Shown: positions 25,701 through 34,990, counted from the stretch's first letter. The stretch is 64,000 bases of DNA from Haladaptatus pallidirubidus (GCF_020700235.1 NZ_CP085301.1:3720001-3784000), one strand, 5' to 3'. A program made the numbers and translations. The notes: a model not told the origin generated them from the sequence alone.

Positions 25701-26645
25701 TTAGGCTTGCGGGGCCGGACCGTCTCCCGCACTGCGTTCTCGTTGACGGGCGGTATCACCCGTTTCGACGGCTTCCTCCGACTTTTCCTCCGATTCGCCG
25801 GTCGGCTTTCGTCGTTCGCTTCGGATCATCGTCATCTCGCCACGGGCGCGCATGGTTCCGTCCGCGGTCGCGTTTTCGTGGAATTCGAGGTCGGTGCAGG
25901 CTACGTCGCCCAGCACCTCCGCCCCGTCTTCGAGGACGACGGTTCCATTGCGGGTCGTCACGTCGCCGTGAATGCGCGTTCCGGAACCGACGACGATATC
26001 GCCGCGGGCGCGAAGACTTCCGAACACTTCGTTTTTCGCCCCGACGACGATTTCCTCGGCGCGAATGTTGCCGTGCAATCTACACCCGTCACCGATGGTC
26101 GCGGGCGTCGAAACGCGCCACGCGTCGTCGCTGACGTGGGCGCTCCGCGGAATGACCGCCGGGTCGGCCTCGCTCTCGTCCAGCATCTCGTCGATGACGT
26201 TTTTCGCGGCTTCCTCCTCACCCAACCGAAGCAACTGGGAGAGGTAGACGAACAGAAAGACGACGGTCGGCATCGGATTTCGGATGACGATCCAGCCGTT
26301 CGCTTCGAATCCGTCGTCGATTTGCACGTCGTCGCCAATGTCGAGATCACCGCTGACCATCAACCGCCCGGCGACGTGGACGCGCTCGCCCAAGTAGGCG
26401 TCCTGCCCGACGAGAACGTCGCCATCGACCTCCGACCAGAGGTCGAGGCGACAGTCCGCCTCGGCTTCGATATGTCCGCCGAAAGTCGCTCGCTCACCCG
26501 CGATAACGTGGTTTCCGCGCACGCCGAACTCCACGGTACTCTGTGCGCCGACGATGATGTCGCCGTCGGTCACGAGGTCGTGTTCTTCGACGGTCGTCCC
26601 GTCGGGAATCGAAAGTTCATCCAGAGGGTCGGAGCGGAGCGGCAC
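25701..26645 (-). CDS. Bactofilin-like polymer-forming protein with central hydrophobic segment
   Basis: 314 aa with GTG 26645, or 344 aa from an in-frame start at 26735. Two right-handed beta-helix regions of repeated G-D-I-V-V-G-type turns (about residues 20-115 and 190-270; DGDIIVG, DGDVLVG, GDLDIGD, GDIVVGS) flank a hydrophobic stretch (about 127-141, VVFLFVYLSQ). The C-terminus is charged and disordered. Bactofilins polymerise into scaffold filaments, and related haloarchaeal halofilins affect cell shape. Assignment to a halofilin subgroup is an inference. ATTTATTAC about 25 nt before the GTG supports that start. Confidence 0.8.
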   Translation of the reverse strand: MPLRSDPLDELSIPDGTTVEEHDLVTDGDIIVGAQSTVEFGVRGNHVIAGERATFGGHIEAEADCRLDLWSEVDGDVLVGQDAYLGERVHVAGRLMVSGDLDIGDDVQIDDGFEANGWIVIRNPMPTVVFLFVYLSQLLRLGEEEAAKNVIDEMLDESEADPAVIPRSAHVSDDAWRVSTPATIGDGCRLHGNIRAEEIVVGAKNEVFGSLRARGDIVVGSGTRIHGDVTTRNGTVVLEDGAEVLGDVACTDLEFHENATADGTMRARGEMTMIRSERRKPTGESEEKSEEAVETGDTARQRERSAGDGPAPQA

Positions 26646-26792
26646 ATATCCTACCAACGATTCCCGCGTAATAAATCCTCCCGAGAACGTCTGACGCTCG
26701 TCTGCCGAGATGGGATGTGCTATGTTCCCAAACACCCGTGTTTCGATGTCTATTCTACAGCTTTTTTATCCGTCGGGGGCTAACGCCGGAGT

Positions 26793-26990
26793 ATGACTAC
26801 TCTTTCATTCGATGACGAGGGCGTCGATGTGGTTTACGAAGGAACCGAGTTTCGACTCGAAAAAGACCTCATCGAGGACGCGACGCAGAAATCCTACTTC
26901 GACGTGACCGACCACGAAGTCCTGCGAATCGTGGAGAAAAACCCCTCGCTCGGAGGACAGGCCCGCCGAATCGGGGACATTATTCGGTAG
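26793..26990 (+). CDS. Small conserved haloarchaeal protein (probably DUF5800)
   Basis: 65-aa acidic protein (MTTLSFDDEGVDVVYEGTEF..., ending GGQARRIGDIIR) from ATG 26793. Its acidic composition and good codon use support a real gene. I recall this type as DUF5800 in haloarchaea; the number is not verified. It is divergent from the bactofilin-like gene. Function unknown. Confidence 0.8.
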   Translation: MTTLSFDDEGVDVVYEGTEFRLEKDLIEDATQKSYFDVTDHEVLRIVEKNPSLGGQARRIGDIIR

Positions 26991-27100
26991 CACACCTATT
27001 CTAACGCATAACATAAATACACAGACGTCGATATTTCGATTGTATATGGTTATATATAAATATAAATAATCTTATGGTTTGAGCTAGTAGATATACCCTC

Positions 27101-27377
27101 ATGAAATTCCCAAAAACGTATCTGCCGTGGGTTTTTCTTCTTGGCACTGTCGGGTTTGCTCTCCGGAGTGTTGTAAAGTGGACAGAGGAAACGCCTTCAA
27201 TTTCTCTTTACGCAGATATTGCAGTAGTATTACTATTTTTTGGTTCTATCAGTTGAGTATTATTACGAGTCTAAGGAGGTGCCTCTTTCTGGATTGTTCC
27301 GAAGTATTTTATTAGGAATTTCCATCGTCTGTTTATTGGTCATATTCTATTCGCTGACTGTCCCCCTTTTCCGGTAG
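27101..27377 (+). pseudogene. Small membrane protein with an internal frameshift, in AT-rich DNA
   Basis: From ATG 27101 a frame encodes MKFPKTYLPWVFLLGTVGFA and a second hydrophobic stretch, then stops at TGA 27254-27256. In the -1 related frame the sense resumes across that point (VEYYYESKEVPLSGL) with a third hydrophobic segment (ILLGISIVCLLVIFYSL) to TAG 27375-27377. Joined, this is a membrane protein of about 91 aa with three predicted spans. Codon use and base composition are far more AT-rich than the neighbours, which points to recent acquisition and decay or to an error in a T-rich run. Confidence 0.55.
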
Positions 27378-27407
27378 GATTTAGGTACTCCCGCCGAACT
27401 GTCGAAC

Positions 27408-27542
27408 ATGAACCTTCCAGCCGATTTCGACCATCCCGCGTGGCTGACCGCGGCGGGCACGATTGCGTCTTACTTGCTCATTCTCGCCCTGATGACCGTT
27501 CTGTTGTTCGGCGTGCCCTACGTGATTTTTAGCGCGCTGTAG
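27408..27542 (+). CDS. Small single-span membrane protein, 44 aa
   Basis: 44-aa frame ATG 27408 to TAG 27542: an acidic N-terminus (MNLPADFDHPAWLTAAG) followed by one long hydrophobic span (TIASYLLILALMTVLLFGV). Codon use is haloarchaeal. Probably a genuine small membrane protein; function unknown. Confidence 0.65.
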   Translation: MNLPADFDHPAWLTAAGTIASYLLILALMTVLLFGVPYVIFSAL

Positions 27543-27685
27543 GCAGTGTTTTCGAGCTGCCGTAGATGAAGACAAGAAGGCGAGACTGCAACTGTTGGCT
27601 GTAGGCCACGCCCTCGCTCTCTCAGTCACTCGGGCAGGGCCACTCGCTCCTTCATTCGCTTGCCCGTTGCCACCAAGCCGCCGAA

Positions 27686-27711
27686 GGCCGGGCGCGCTCG
27701 CGCGCCCGGCC
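27686..27711. repeat. Inverted repeat, 11-bp arms
   Basis: ggccgggcgcg and cgcgcccggcc separated by ctcg form a perfect 11-bp GC-rich stem with a 4-nt loop. It may be a bidirectional terminator or a cruciform element. Confidence 0.75.
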
Positions 27712-27790
27712 AAACCAAAATTCTAAATTCGAATACCGTTGTTCAGGGGAAAGTCGTCCCGCCGAAACCTGTGGCAAACCAAACAACCAC

Positions 27791-27823
27791 CGGCGGGCCG
27801 AGTGCGGCGCACTCGGCCCGCCG
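27791..27823. repeat. Inverted repeat, 15-bp arms
   Basis: cggcgggccgagtgc and gcactcggcccgccg separated by three bases form a perfect 15-bp stem with a tight loop, 80 bases from the previous hairpin. The RNA would be very stable from either strand. Confidence 0.75.
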
Positions 27824-27993
27824 CGGTTCCTGGCGGCAACGGGCGACGCGAGGTATGAACGACTGGAAAAAGGAGTGACGAGCGAGGGCGTGTTTGTAGT
27901 CGTGACTTCTGTGGTCGTCACTCTACCCAAAAAGAGCCAATTAGAACACAAAAACGCCAACGCGAAAAAGACCGACTGTGTTAGACCGTTCGC

Positions 27994-29211
27994 TTAGGCG
28001 AACGTCTTGGAGACTTCGTCGCTCTCGTCGTCTTCCGCTTCGATTTTCTCCCGTGCGTCTTCGAAATCCTGCATCGTGATTTCGGTGCGGTCGTCGCGGA
28101 TGGCGAACATCCCGGCTTCCGTACAGATGGCCTTGATGTCGGCACCGCTGGCGTCGCCCGTATCGACGGCGAGTTTCTCGAAGTCCACGTCGTCGGCGAC
28201 GTTCATGCCGCGGGTGTGGATGCGGAAGATTTGCTCCCGACCTTCGTCGTTCGGGTTCGGCACTTCGATGAGGCGGTCGAAACGACCCGGGCGGAGAATT
28301 GCGCGGTCGAGCATGTCGAAGCGGTTGGTGGCCGCGATAATGCGGATCTCGCCACGGTCTTCGAAGCCGTCCATCTCCGACAACAACTGCATCATCGTGC
28401 GCTGGACTTCCGCATCGCCGGACGTTTTCGAGTCGGTGCGCTTCGACGCGATGGCGTCAATTTCGTCGATGAAGATGACGGCGGGTTCGTGCTGGCGGGC
28501 GACCTCAAACAGGTCGCGGACGAGTTTGGCACCCTCGCCGATGAACTTGTGGACGAGTTCCGACCCGGCCATCTTGATGAAGGTGGCGTCGGTTTGGTTG
28601 GCGACTGCTTTCGCCAGCATCGTCTTTCCGGTTCCCGGCGGGCCGTACAGCAGGACGCCGGACGGTGGGTCGATACCGACCTCCGAGAACATCTCGGGGC
28701 TCTCGAGCGGCATCTCGACCGTCTCGCGGACTTCGTTCATCTGTTCTTTTAGTCCGCCGATGTCTTCGTAGGTGACTTCGGGACTCTTCGTGACCTGCAT
28801 CACGCGAGCGCGAACGTCGGTTTCGTCGTCGAGCGTCTTTACGATAGAGAGAGAATTGTTGACGGCGACGCGAGAGTCCGGTTCGAGTTCGGTGTGCATC
28901 TCATCGGTCACTTCGGTAACGGCTTCCTGATTGTTACCGTGTTGTTTGATGATAACGCCTTCCTCCGTAATCTCCTGCACGGTGGCGACGAACAGCGGGG
29001 ACTGTTTCAATTTCTTGTTCTCGTGCGTGAGTCGTTCGAGCTTCTGCTGGTACTTGTTGTTCTCCGCGTTCGCGTCGAGGAGTTTGTCCCGCATCTCCTC
29101 GTTCTGGGATTCGAGGACTTCGAGGCGTTCTTGGAGTGCCTCTATTTTCTCCTGTCTGGACGTACTCTCCTCCTCGTATGGGAGTTCTACGTCATCCACA
29201 GTATCGGTCAT
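27994..29211 (-). CDS. pan: Proteasome-activating nucleotidase (PAN), AAA ATPase
   Basis: 405-aa AAA ATPase that unfolds substrates and opens the 20S proteasome gate. A coiled coil (about residues 18-70) is followed by an OB-fold region (72-130), the AAA core with Walker A GPPGTGKT (190-197), Walker B VIFIDEIDAIA and the second region of homology AATNRFDMLDRAILRPGRFDR. The C-terminus ends in TFA, so the usual hydrophobic-Tyr-X (HbYX) motif that docks on the 20S ring appears degenerate. ATG 29211 is used. Confidence 0.96.
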   Translation of the reverse strand: MTDTVDDVELPYEEESTSRQEKIEALQERLEVLESQNEEMRDKLLDANAENNKYQQKLERLTHENKKLKQSPLFVATVQEITEEGVIIKQHGNNQEAVTEVTDEMHTELEPDSRVAVNNSLSIVKTLDDETDVRARVMQVTKSPEVTYEDIGGLKEQMNEVRETVEMPLESPEMFSEVGIDPPSGVLLYGPPGTGKTMLAKAVANQTDATFIKMAGSELVHKFIGEGAKLVRDLFEVARQHEPAVIFIDEIDAIASKRTDSKTSGDAEVQRTMMQLLSEMDGFEDRGEIRIIAATNRFDMLDRAILRPGRFDRLIEVPNPNDEGREQIFRIHTRGMNVADDVDFEKLAVDTGDASGADIKAICTEAGMFAIRDDRTEITMQDFEDAREKIEAEDDESDEVSKTFA

Positions 29212-29362
29212 CAATTCCGGATAAGCGCCTGTCTCTTAAGAGGCTTCGGGTGACCGACCTTTTCGCACCGCTTTTGCCGACATCCACTGCGCCCTGACAA
29301 TTCCCATGAGTAATAAAACTGAATAGGAAATATTATCACCCTGTATCCGAAATGGGTAGTTG

Positions 29363-29638
29363 ATGAGTGTCCCAGAGCTATCCCAGACGAGCACCAATCG
29401 GTTGCAGGACGCGGATTCGACCGAAGTGGTCCGCGACCTGCCACCCAGCGCGAAGCTAGTCGCAAAGGTGCTGGAGTACAACGAGACGATGACCCAGAGC
29501 GAACTCGCCGACGAAACGCTCCTGCCGCCACGGACGGTTCGCTACGCGCTGAACCGTCTCGAAGACGAAGACCTCGTGGATTCGCGGTTTTCGTTCTCCG
29601 ACGCCCGAAAACGACTCTACACGCTCGATATTGAGTAG
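29363..29638 (+). CDS. Winged-helix transcriptional regulator, 91 aa
   Basis: Small wHTH protein: helix LPPSAKLVAKVLEYNETM, recognition-helix segment QSELADETLLPPRTVRYAL followed by NRLEDEDLVDSRFSFS. It resembles MarR/TrmB-like regulators and has no ligand domain. ATG 29363 is used. It is divergent from PAN, with 151 bp between them, so it may control either gene. Confidence 0.88.
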   Translation: MSVPELSQTSTNRLQDADSTEVVRDLPPSAKLVAKVLEYNETMTQSELADETLLPPRTVRYALNRLEDEDLVDSRFSFSDARKRLYTLDIE

Positions 29639-29829
29639 ATTGCCGAAACCAAGCGTTTATATCAAAACGCGCGCCCAGTCCGGGCTGTGATTTCGAAACC
29701 GTCTCCCCGTCACTTCACCCTGCTTCTTCCTAACTTCCCCTTCGAGCCACTGGTGCAAAGTCCGGTTCGCCGCCCCCGGCGTGGCGCTCACGGAAATCAT
29801 TTAACAGCAGGAAGCCAACGAACGAATCA

Positions 29830-31308
29830 ATGACACGGGTGATTCACACGGGCGACACCCATATCGGGTATCGGCAGTACCATTCGCCCGAACGACGGGA
29901 CGACTTCCTCTCCGCGTTCGACAGCGTCGTGGACGACGCAATCGAAAACGATTTCGACGCCGTCATCCATGCTGGCGATTTATTCCACGACCGCCGACCC
30001 GGACTCTCCGACCTCCACGGGACGATTTCCGTCCTCCGGAAACTCGAACGAGCGGAGATTCCGTTTCTCGCAATCGTCGGCAACCACGAGAGTACGCGCG
30101 GCGAGCAGTGGCTCGACCTGCTCGAAACCCTCGGACTCGCCACGCGACTCGGCGCTAAACCGGTCGTGGTCGGCGATACCGCGTTTTACGGGTTAGACCA
30201 CGTTCCCGAATCGAAGCGAGACGACCTCGAATACGAATTCTCCCCGCACGAACAGGAGCACTCGGCGCTCGTCGCGCACGGACTGTTCACGCCGTTCGAG
30301 TTCGGCAACTGGAAATCGGAAGTCGTACTCAAGGAAGCGTCCGTCGATTTCGACGCGATGCTGCTCGGCGACAACCACAAACCCGGCAAAGAGCGAGTCG
30401 AGGACACGTGGGTCACCTACTGCGGTTCGACCGAACGCGCGAGCGCTAGCGAGCGCGACGACCGCGGCTACAACATCGTCACGTTCGACGGCGACGTGGC
30501 GCTCTCTCGGCGGGGAATCGAAACCCGCGATTTCGAATTTATTCCGGTCGAACTCGACGGCGACGAGGGAATCGACCGCGTCCGCGATGTCGTTCGAGAG
30601 TACGACCTCGACGATTCGGTCGCCCTGATTACCATCGAAGGAGACGGCGGGGACGTGACCGTTGCCCGAGTCGAGCAGTTCGTAGTAGACGAAGGGGCGC
30701 TCGTCGCCCGGGTTACCGACCGCCGCGAAATCGAAGCCGAGGAGGACGAGCTTTCGGTTTCGTTCGCCGACCCGGACGACGCCGTCAGAAACCGGGTTCG
30801 TGAGATGGGTCTCAGCGAGACGGCTCACGATGTAGACGAAATCGTTCGCGCGAGCAAAGTCGCAGATTCGAACGTCAGAACGGCCGTCGAAGACCACGTC
30901 GCGGAACGCATCTCCGAGGATATTGATGCGTTCGAACCAGCACAGGAGAACGCAAAAGGCGAGGTGGCAGACACGATGATTAACGAGGAAAGCGAGCAAA
31001 CTGCCAGCGGAGTTTCTGGTGAGAGTACAGAACCGGAAACCCCTGCCAGTGACTCGAAAACTGCGTCATCAGTCGCCGTAGCGACTGATGACGCAGACGC
31101 TGTCGAATCGACAGACGACGAATCTCATGACGGCACGACCGCGACAGCAAACGGCGGTGACTCCGCCGACAGCACCGAAACGAGGGACGCAACTGAAGAG
31201 CCGCTAGGCGCCGAGGACAGCGCCGAACCGACGGAGTCCGCGGATGCGACTGATACCGCGGACGCCAGTTCCGGGGACGACCAAGTTTCGATGGAGGACT
31301 ATCTGTGA
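29830..31308 (+). CDS. mre11: Mre11 nuclease/phosphoesterase
   Basis: 492-aa Mn-dependent DNA nuclease of the Mre11-Rad50 double-strand-break repair complex. Calcineurin-like motifs in order: DTHIG (Asp9, His11), HAGDLFHD, GNHEST, LVAHG and MLLGDNHKP. Residues about 380-488 are a Ser/Thr/Asp/Glu-rich disordered tail ending SMEDYL, longer than in most archaea. It overlaps Rad50 by GTGA, so they are co-translated. Confidence 0.96.
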   Translation: MTRVIHTGDTHIGYRQYHSPERRDDFLSAFDSVVDDAIENDFDAVIHAGDLFHDRRPGLSDLHGTISVLRKLERAEIPFLAIVGNHESTRGEQWLDLLETLGLATRLGAKPVVVGDTAFYGLDHVPESKRDDLEYEFSPHEQEHSALVAHGLFTPFEFGNWKSEVVLKEASVDFDAMLLGDNHKPGKERVEDTWVTYCGSTERASASERDDRGYNIVTFDGDVALSRRGIETRDFEFIPVELDGDEGIDRVRDVVREYDLDDSVALITIEGDGGDVTVARVEQFVVDEGALVARVTDRREIEAEEDELSVSFADPDDAVRNRVREMGLSETAHDVDEIVRASKVADSNVRTAVEDHVAERISEDIDAFEPAQENAKGEVADTMINEESEQTASGVSGESTEPETPASDSKTASSVAVATDDADAVESTDDESHDGTTATANGGDSADSTETRDATEEPLGAEDSAEPTESADATDTADASSGDDQVSMEDYL

Positions 31309-33971
31309 GATTCGACCGAATTCGCCTCTCGAACTTTAAATGCTACGAAGACGCCGATTTACGGCTCGACACCGGCGTTACGGTCATCCACGGTCTCAAC
31401 GGGAGCGGCAAGTCCTCCCTGCTCGAAGCGTGCTTTTTCGCACTCTACGGCGCACGGGCGCTCGACCGAACGTTGGAGGACGTCGTCACCATCGGTGCGG
31501 AGGACGCGGAAATCGAACTCTGGTTCGAACACGCCGGAGGCGACTACCACATTCACCGACGGATTCGAGCGAGCGGCGACTCCGCCCAAACGGCGAAGTG
31601 CGTCCTCGAGACTCCCGACGGGAGTTTCGACGGCGCGCGGGATGTGCGCAACCACGTCGCCTCGCTGTTTCGCATGGACGCCGAGGCGTTCGTCAACTGC
31701 GCCTACGTTCGGCAGGGCGAGGTGAATAAACTCATCAACGCGACGCCCGCCCAGCGACAGGACATGATCGACGACCTCCTCCAGTTGGGAAAACTGGAAG
31801 AGTACAGAGAACGCGCCAGCGATGCCCGCCTCGGTGTCAAAAGCGTTCTCGACGACCGACGGGGGAGCCTCTCGGAACTCGATACGCAAATCGTGGAGAA
31901 AGAAGAGAAGAACCTTCACGGCCTCCTCAACGACCTCGAATCGGAGCGCAACGAGATGGAGTCAGACATCGAACGGTACGAGGCCCAACGCGACAAGGCC
32001 CAACGGACACTCAACGACGCGGAAGACGTCCTCGAATCGTACGACGAAAAGCGCGAAGAGCTGACCTCGCTTGCGTCGGATATCGAAAGCCTCCAAACCG
32101 AAATCACGGAGACTGAGCGGGAACACGATTCCCTTCGAGAACGGGCGAGCGAGATTCGAGACCGAATTTCGGAGTTGGAATCGAACGTCGAAACCGAACT
32201 TCGCGACACGGAACTCGACACCGCGACTGAAGGCGACCTCACCGCACGATTGGATGAGCTGGATACGAAGGACGAGGAAATCAGCGGACGGCTAGAAGAG
32301 GCTCGGATGAAAGCCCAAATGTTCGACAATCAGGCGTCGAACCTCGCAGAACGCGCCGAGGAACTCGAAACGCGGGCACAGGAAAAGCGCAATCGCGTGA
32401 AACAACTCACGAAGGAGGTAAAAACGGCGACGGACGAACTCGAAAACCGCAGGGAAAAATTGGCGGAGTTCGACGACAAAATCGAATCGGAACGCGAGGC
32501 GTTCGAGGACGCGCCGGTCGAATTCGGCGTGGCCAGCGACCATCTCGATTCGATTCGCTCCGAACTGGCTGACTGCCGCGAGGAAGCGACGGCCTGCCGG
32601 ACGAACCTCAGAACCGCCAAAGAGCAGGTGGATGAGGCCGAAAATCTGTTGGAGGCGGGCAAATGCCCGGAATGCGGACAGTCCGTCGAGGAGTCGCCGC
32701 ACGTCGATACGATTGCTGAAGACCGGGAACGGGTGTCGGAACTGGAAGCCGAACTCGAGGAACTCCGCGAGAAACAGACCAAACTCGAATCGAAAATCGA
32801 GACCGCAGAAGCGCTCGTAGCCGCCGAAAACTGCGTCAACGAACTGGAGAACAACCGAAACAACGTCGAGCAGTTGGTGGAAAACAGAGAGGAGACGGTC
32901 GAAGAAAAGCGAGAACAGGCCGAAACGCTCCGCGATGAGGCCAAGGAGCTCGCCGCCGATGCAGAGGGGAGATCGGAGGATGCGAGCGAACTCGAATCGA
33001 AGGCGCAAACGTACCGCGAAACGGTCGAAGAACTCGAACGCGAGGAAACGTCCGTCGCCGACGCGAAAAATCGAATTGAGCGAATCCAAGACGTTCAAGG
33101 AAAAATCGAGGATGCGGAGGACGAACTCGACCGTCTCGCCGAGAAACGAACACACCTACAGGAGCTGAATGACCAGCGACGCGACCGTCTCGCCGAAAAG
33201 CGGTCGCGTCACGCGGAACTGGAGGAACTGTACGACGAATCCAAAGTCGAGGAGGCGCGCGCGAGCAAACAGCGGGCGGAGACGTACCTCGAACAGGTCG
33301 GCGAGGAACTAGAGTCCCTCAGAGAGCAGCGAGACGACCTCATCGACGAAATCGGTGGTGTTCGCGGGGAAATCGAAGCCCTCGAAAATCTGCGAAAGCG
33401 GCGGGAAGAAGTCGTCTCGCGAGTGGATGCGCTCGAATCGCTGTACGACGAAGCTGACGACTTGCAGGCGATGTACGGCGACCTTCGAGCGGAACTCCGC
33501 CAGCGAAACGTCGAAAATTTAGAACGGATGTTGAACGAGGTGTTCGACCTCGTCTACCAAAACGATTCGTACTCGCGTATCGCGCTCGACGGCGAGTACC
33601 GACTGACGATTTACCAGAAGGACGGCGAACCGCTCGACCCGGAACAGTTGTCGGGCGGCGAACGCGCGCTGTTCAACCTCAGTTTGCGGTGTGCGATTTA
33701 CCGCCTTCTCTCCGAGGGAATCGAAGGCAGCGCCCCGATGCCGCCGCTCATTCTGGACGAGCCGACGGTGTTCTTGGACTCCGGCCACGTCTCGCAGTTG
33801 GTCGAACTAGTGGAGTCCATGCGGGGTTTGGGTGTTGAACAGATAGTCGTCGTCAGTCACGACGAGGAACTGGTCGGGGCTGCGGACGACCTCGTGCAAG
33901 TTGAAAAGGATCCGACTACGAACAGGTCGCACGTCGAACACGGAGATTCACTGGTCGAACTCGTCGGATAA
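31305..33971 (+). CDS. rad50: Rad50 SMC-like ATPase
   Basis: 888-aa partner of Mre11. Walker A is GLNGSGKSS near residues 30-38, followed by a long coiled coil; the zinc hook is CPEC (Cys454, Cys457) and the second coiled coil leads to the ABC signature SGGERALF near 783 and Walker B LILDEPTVFLD near 812-824. GTG 31305 overlaps the Mre11 stop. Its 3' end overlaps the convergent gene at 33948 by 24 bases. Confidence 0.96.
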   Translation: MRFDRIRLSNFKCYEDADLRLDTGVTVIHGLNGSGKSSLLEACFFALYGARALDRTLEDVVTIGAEDAEIELWFEHAGGDYHIHRRIRASGDSAQTAKCVLETPDGSFDGARDVRNHVASLFRMDAEAFVNCAYVRQGEVNKLINATPAQRQDMIDDLLQLGKLEEYRERASDARLGVKSVLDDRRGSLSELDTQIVEKEEKNLHGLLNDLESERNEMESDIERYEAQRDKAQRTLNDAEDVLESYDEKREELTSLASDIESLQTEITETEREHDSLRERASEIRDRISELESNVETELRDTELDTATEGDLTARLDELDTKDEEISGRLEEARMKAQMFDNQASNLAERAEELETRAQEKRNRVKQLTKEVKTATDELENRREKLAEFDDKIESEREAFEDAPVEFGVASDHLDSIRSELADCREEATACRTNLRTAKEQVDEAENLLEAGKCPECGQSVEESPHVDTIAEDRERVSELEAELEELREKQTKLESKIETAEALVAAENCVNELENNRNNVEQLVENREETVEEKREQAETLRDEAKELAADAEGRSEDASELESKAQTYRETVEELEREETSVADAKNRIERIQDVQGKIEDAEDELDRLAEKRTHLQELNDQRRDRLAEKRSRHAELEELYDESKVEEARASKQRAETYLEQVGEELESLREQRDDLIDEIGGVRGEIEALENLRKRREEVVSRVDALESLYDEADDLQAMYGDLRAELRQRNVENLERMLNEVFDLVYQNDSYSRIALDGEYRLTIYQKDGEPLDPEQLSGGERALFNLSLRCAIYRLLSEGIEGSAPMPPLILDEPTVFLDSGHVSQLVELVESMRGLGVEQIVVVSHDEELVGAADDLVQVEKDPTTNRSHVEHGDSLVELVG

Positions 33972-34382
33972 GGATTCCAGCCCTTTCGTTGCCACGTCCG
34001 TTAGCTCGTATCCGCGTTCCCCAGCGACCCTGCACTCCCGGATGAGCCCTGCGGCGCGAAATTCCGCGAGCAGACCGTGGAGGTCGCTCTCGCAAATGTC
34101 GTAGTCCGAAATGATTTTCCTGACCGAAAGCCCTTGGCAATCGGACAGCTCAACCAGCAGGCCCAGTGCGCGGTCGTCGTGAACCGCAGTGAGGATTCGG
34201 CGAGCGGGCGACGGAACTCTCTTGGCGGCAGTTTCTAACGATGATTCCCCTTCGACGGGCGTCAGTCGGTCATTTTCGAGATAGCTCTCGTCTCCCGTTT
34301 GTGGATCGCGGACGAGACTCGATTCACCGGACTGCTTGAGAAGAAGATACCGGTGGCCCGATTCGTCGCGCACGGTTCGCAT
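33948..34382 (-). CDS. Winged-helix-like conserved haloarchaeal protein
   Basis: 144-aa protein with a beta-rich N-terminus (RYLLLKQSGESSLVRDPQTGD) and a C-terminal winged helix (SVRKIISDYDICESDLHGLLAEF, AAGLIRECRV, GERGYELTDVA). Start ATG 34382. It looks like a DNA-binding protein; I believe it matches a haloarchaeal DUF (DUF7346), unverified. It follows the membrane protein at 34408 by 25 bases and overlaps Rad50 tail to tail. Confidence 0.75.
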   Translation of the reverse strand: MRTVRDESGHRYLLLKQSGESSLVRDPQTGDESYLENDRLTPVEGESSLETAAKRVPSPARRILTAVHDDRALGLLVELSDCQGLSVRKIISDYDICESDLHGLLAEFRAAGLIRECRVAGERGYELTDVATKGLESLSDEFDQ

Positions 34383-34407
34383 GGGTCGAAGTAGCGGCGG
34401 AACGCGG

Positions 34408-34743
34408 TTAGTCCTTCTGGAAGTCCCGGTAGCGTTTGTAGCCGCGAGCGAACGCGATGGCACCGACGACGACGAGCAGACCACCGAACATCCACTGTCG
34501 TTCGAATCCGACGAGCATGAGGCCGAGACTGAAGGCGAAGAGGGCAATATTGAATAGAATCACTTGTGCCCAGAACTCCTTCTGTATCTCCGGGTCTGCA
34601 TTCCCGTCGATGGGTTTCGGCGCGGCTGGCGGATTCGTGTCAAATCGGTCGGACGGGTCACGTACTTTCGGAGCCATGTCCGGCTCTTCGGTGTATCCCG
34701 GATCGTCCGACCCCTCGTCGTCGTGGCCGAATCTATCGAACAC
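34408..34743 (-). CDS. Two-span membrane protein, 111 aa
   Basis: Acidic soluble N-terminus (about residues 1-55), then two hydrophobic spans (VILFNIALFAFSLGLMLVGF and WMFGGLLVVVGAIAFA) and a short basic tail. It probably heads an operon with the downstream wHTH protein. I think haloarchaeal DUF7322 covers it, unverified. Function unknown. Confidence 0.75.
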   Translation of the reverse strand: MFDRFGHDDEGSDDPGYTEEPDMAPKVRDPSDRFDTNPPAAPKPIDGNADPEIQKEFWAQVILFNIALFAFSLGLMLVGFERQWMFGGLLVVVGAIAFARGYKRYRDFQKD

Positions 34744-34788
34744 CGATTTGATACATCGCGTCCAAAAAGAAAAGCGTTCGGAGTCGGT

Positions 34789-34974
34789 TCAGACCTGTTT
34801 TTTCAGTGTGACCGCACTCGACGACTTGAGCCATCCGAGGGGATTTTCCGCGTCGTAAAATACGACGCCGTCTTCCGTCTCGTAGGCTTCTATCGAACTC
34901 ATCGGCTCCTCGGGAGCCGGTAGCTCGGTTTCTGCGCGGTCCAGCGTTCCGTCTTCAGTTGCACGGTCAGACAT
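34789..34974 (-). CDS. Small conserved haloarchaeal protein, 61 aa
   Basis: Acidic small protein ATG 34974 to 34789 with a conserved-looking core IEAYETEDGVVFYDAENPL and a short basic end TLKKQV. It is divergent from DNA polymerase B across a 107-bp region containing a 19-bp palindrome. Possibly DUF7331, unverified. Confidence 0.75.
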   Translation of the reverse strand: MSDRATEDGTLDRAETELPAPEEPMSSIEAYETEDGVVFYDAENPLGWLKSSSAVTLKKQV

Positions 34975-34990
34975 TGGCTTGACCTCGTTC

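Larger units (their letters stand above)
27543..27993. other. Intergenic region holding two strong hairpins
   Basis: 451 bases between the small membrane gene and the end of the PAN gene (convergent). Frames in it are low-complexity and overlap the palindromes, so no gene is called. The main content is the pair of inverted repeats at 27686-27711 and 27791-27823. Confidence 0.6.

Noticed and set aside
27660..27878. 72-aa open frame across the two hairpins
   Set aside because: Translated palindromic repeat, not a protein.
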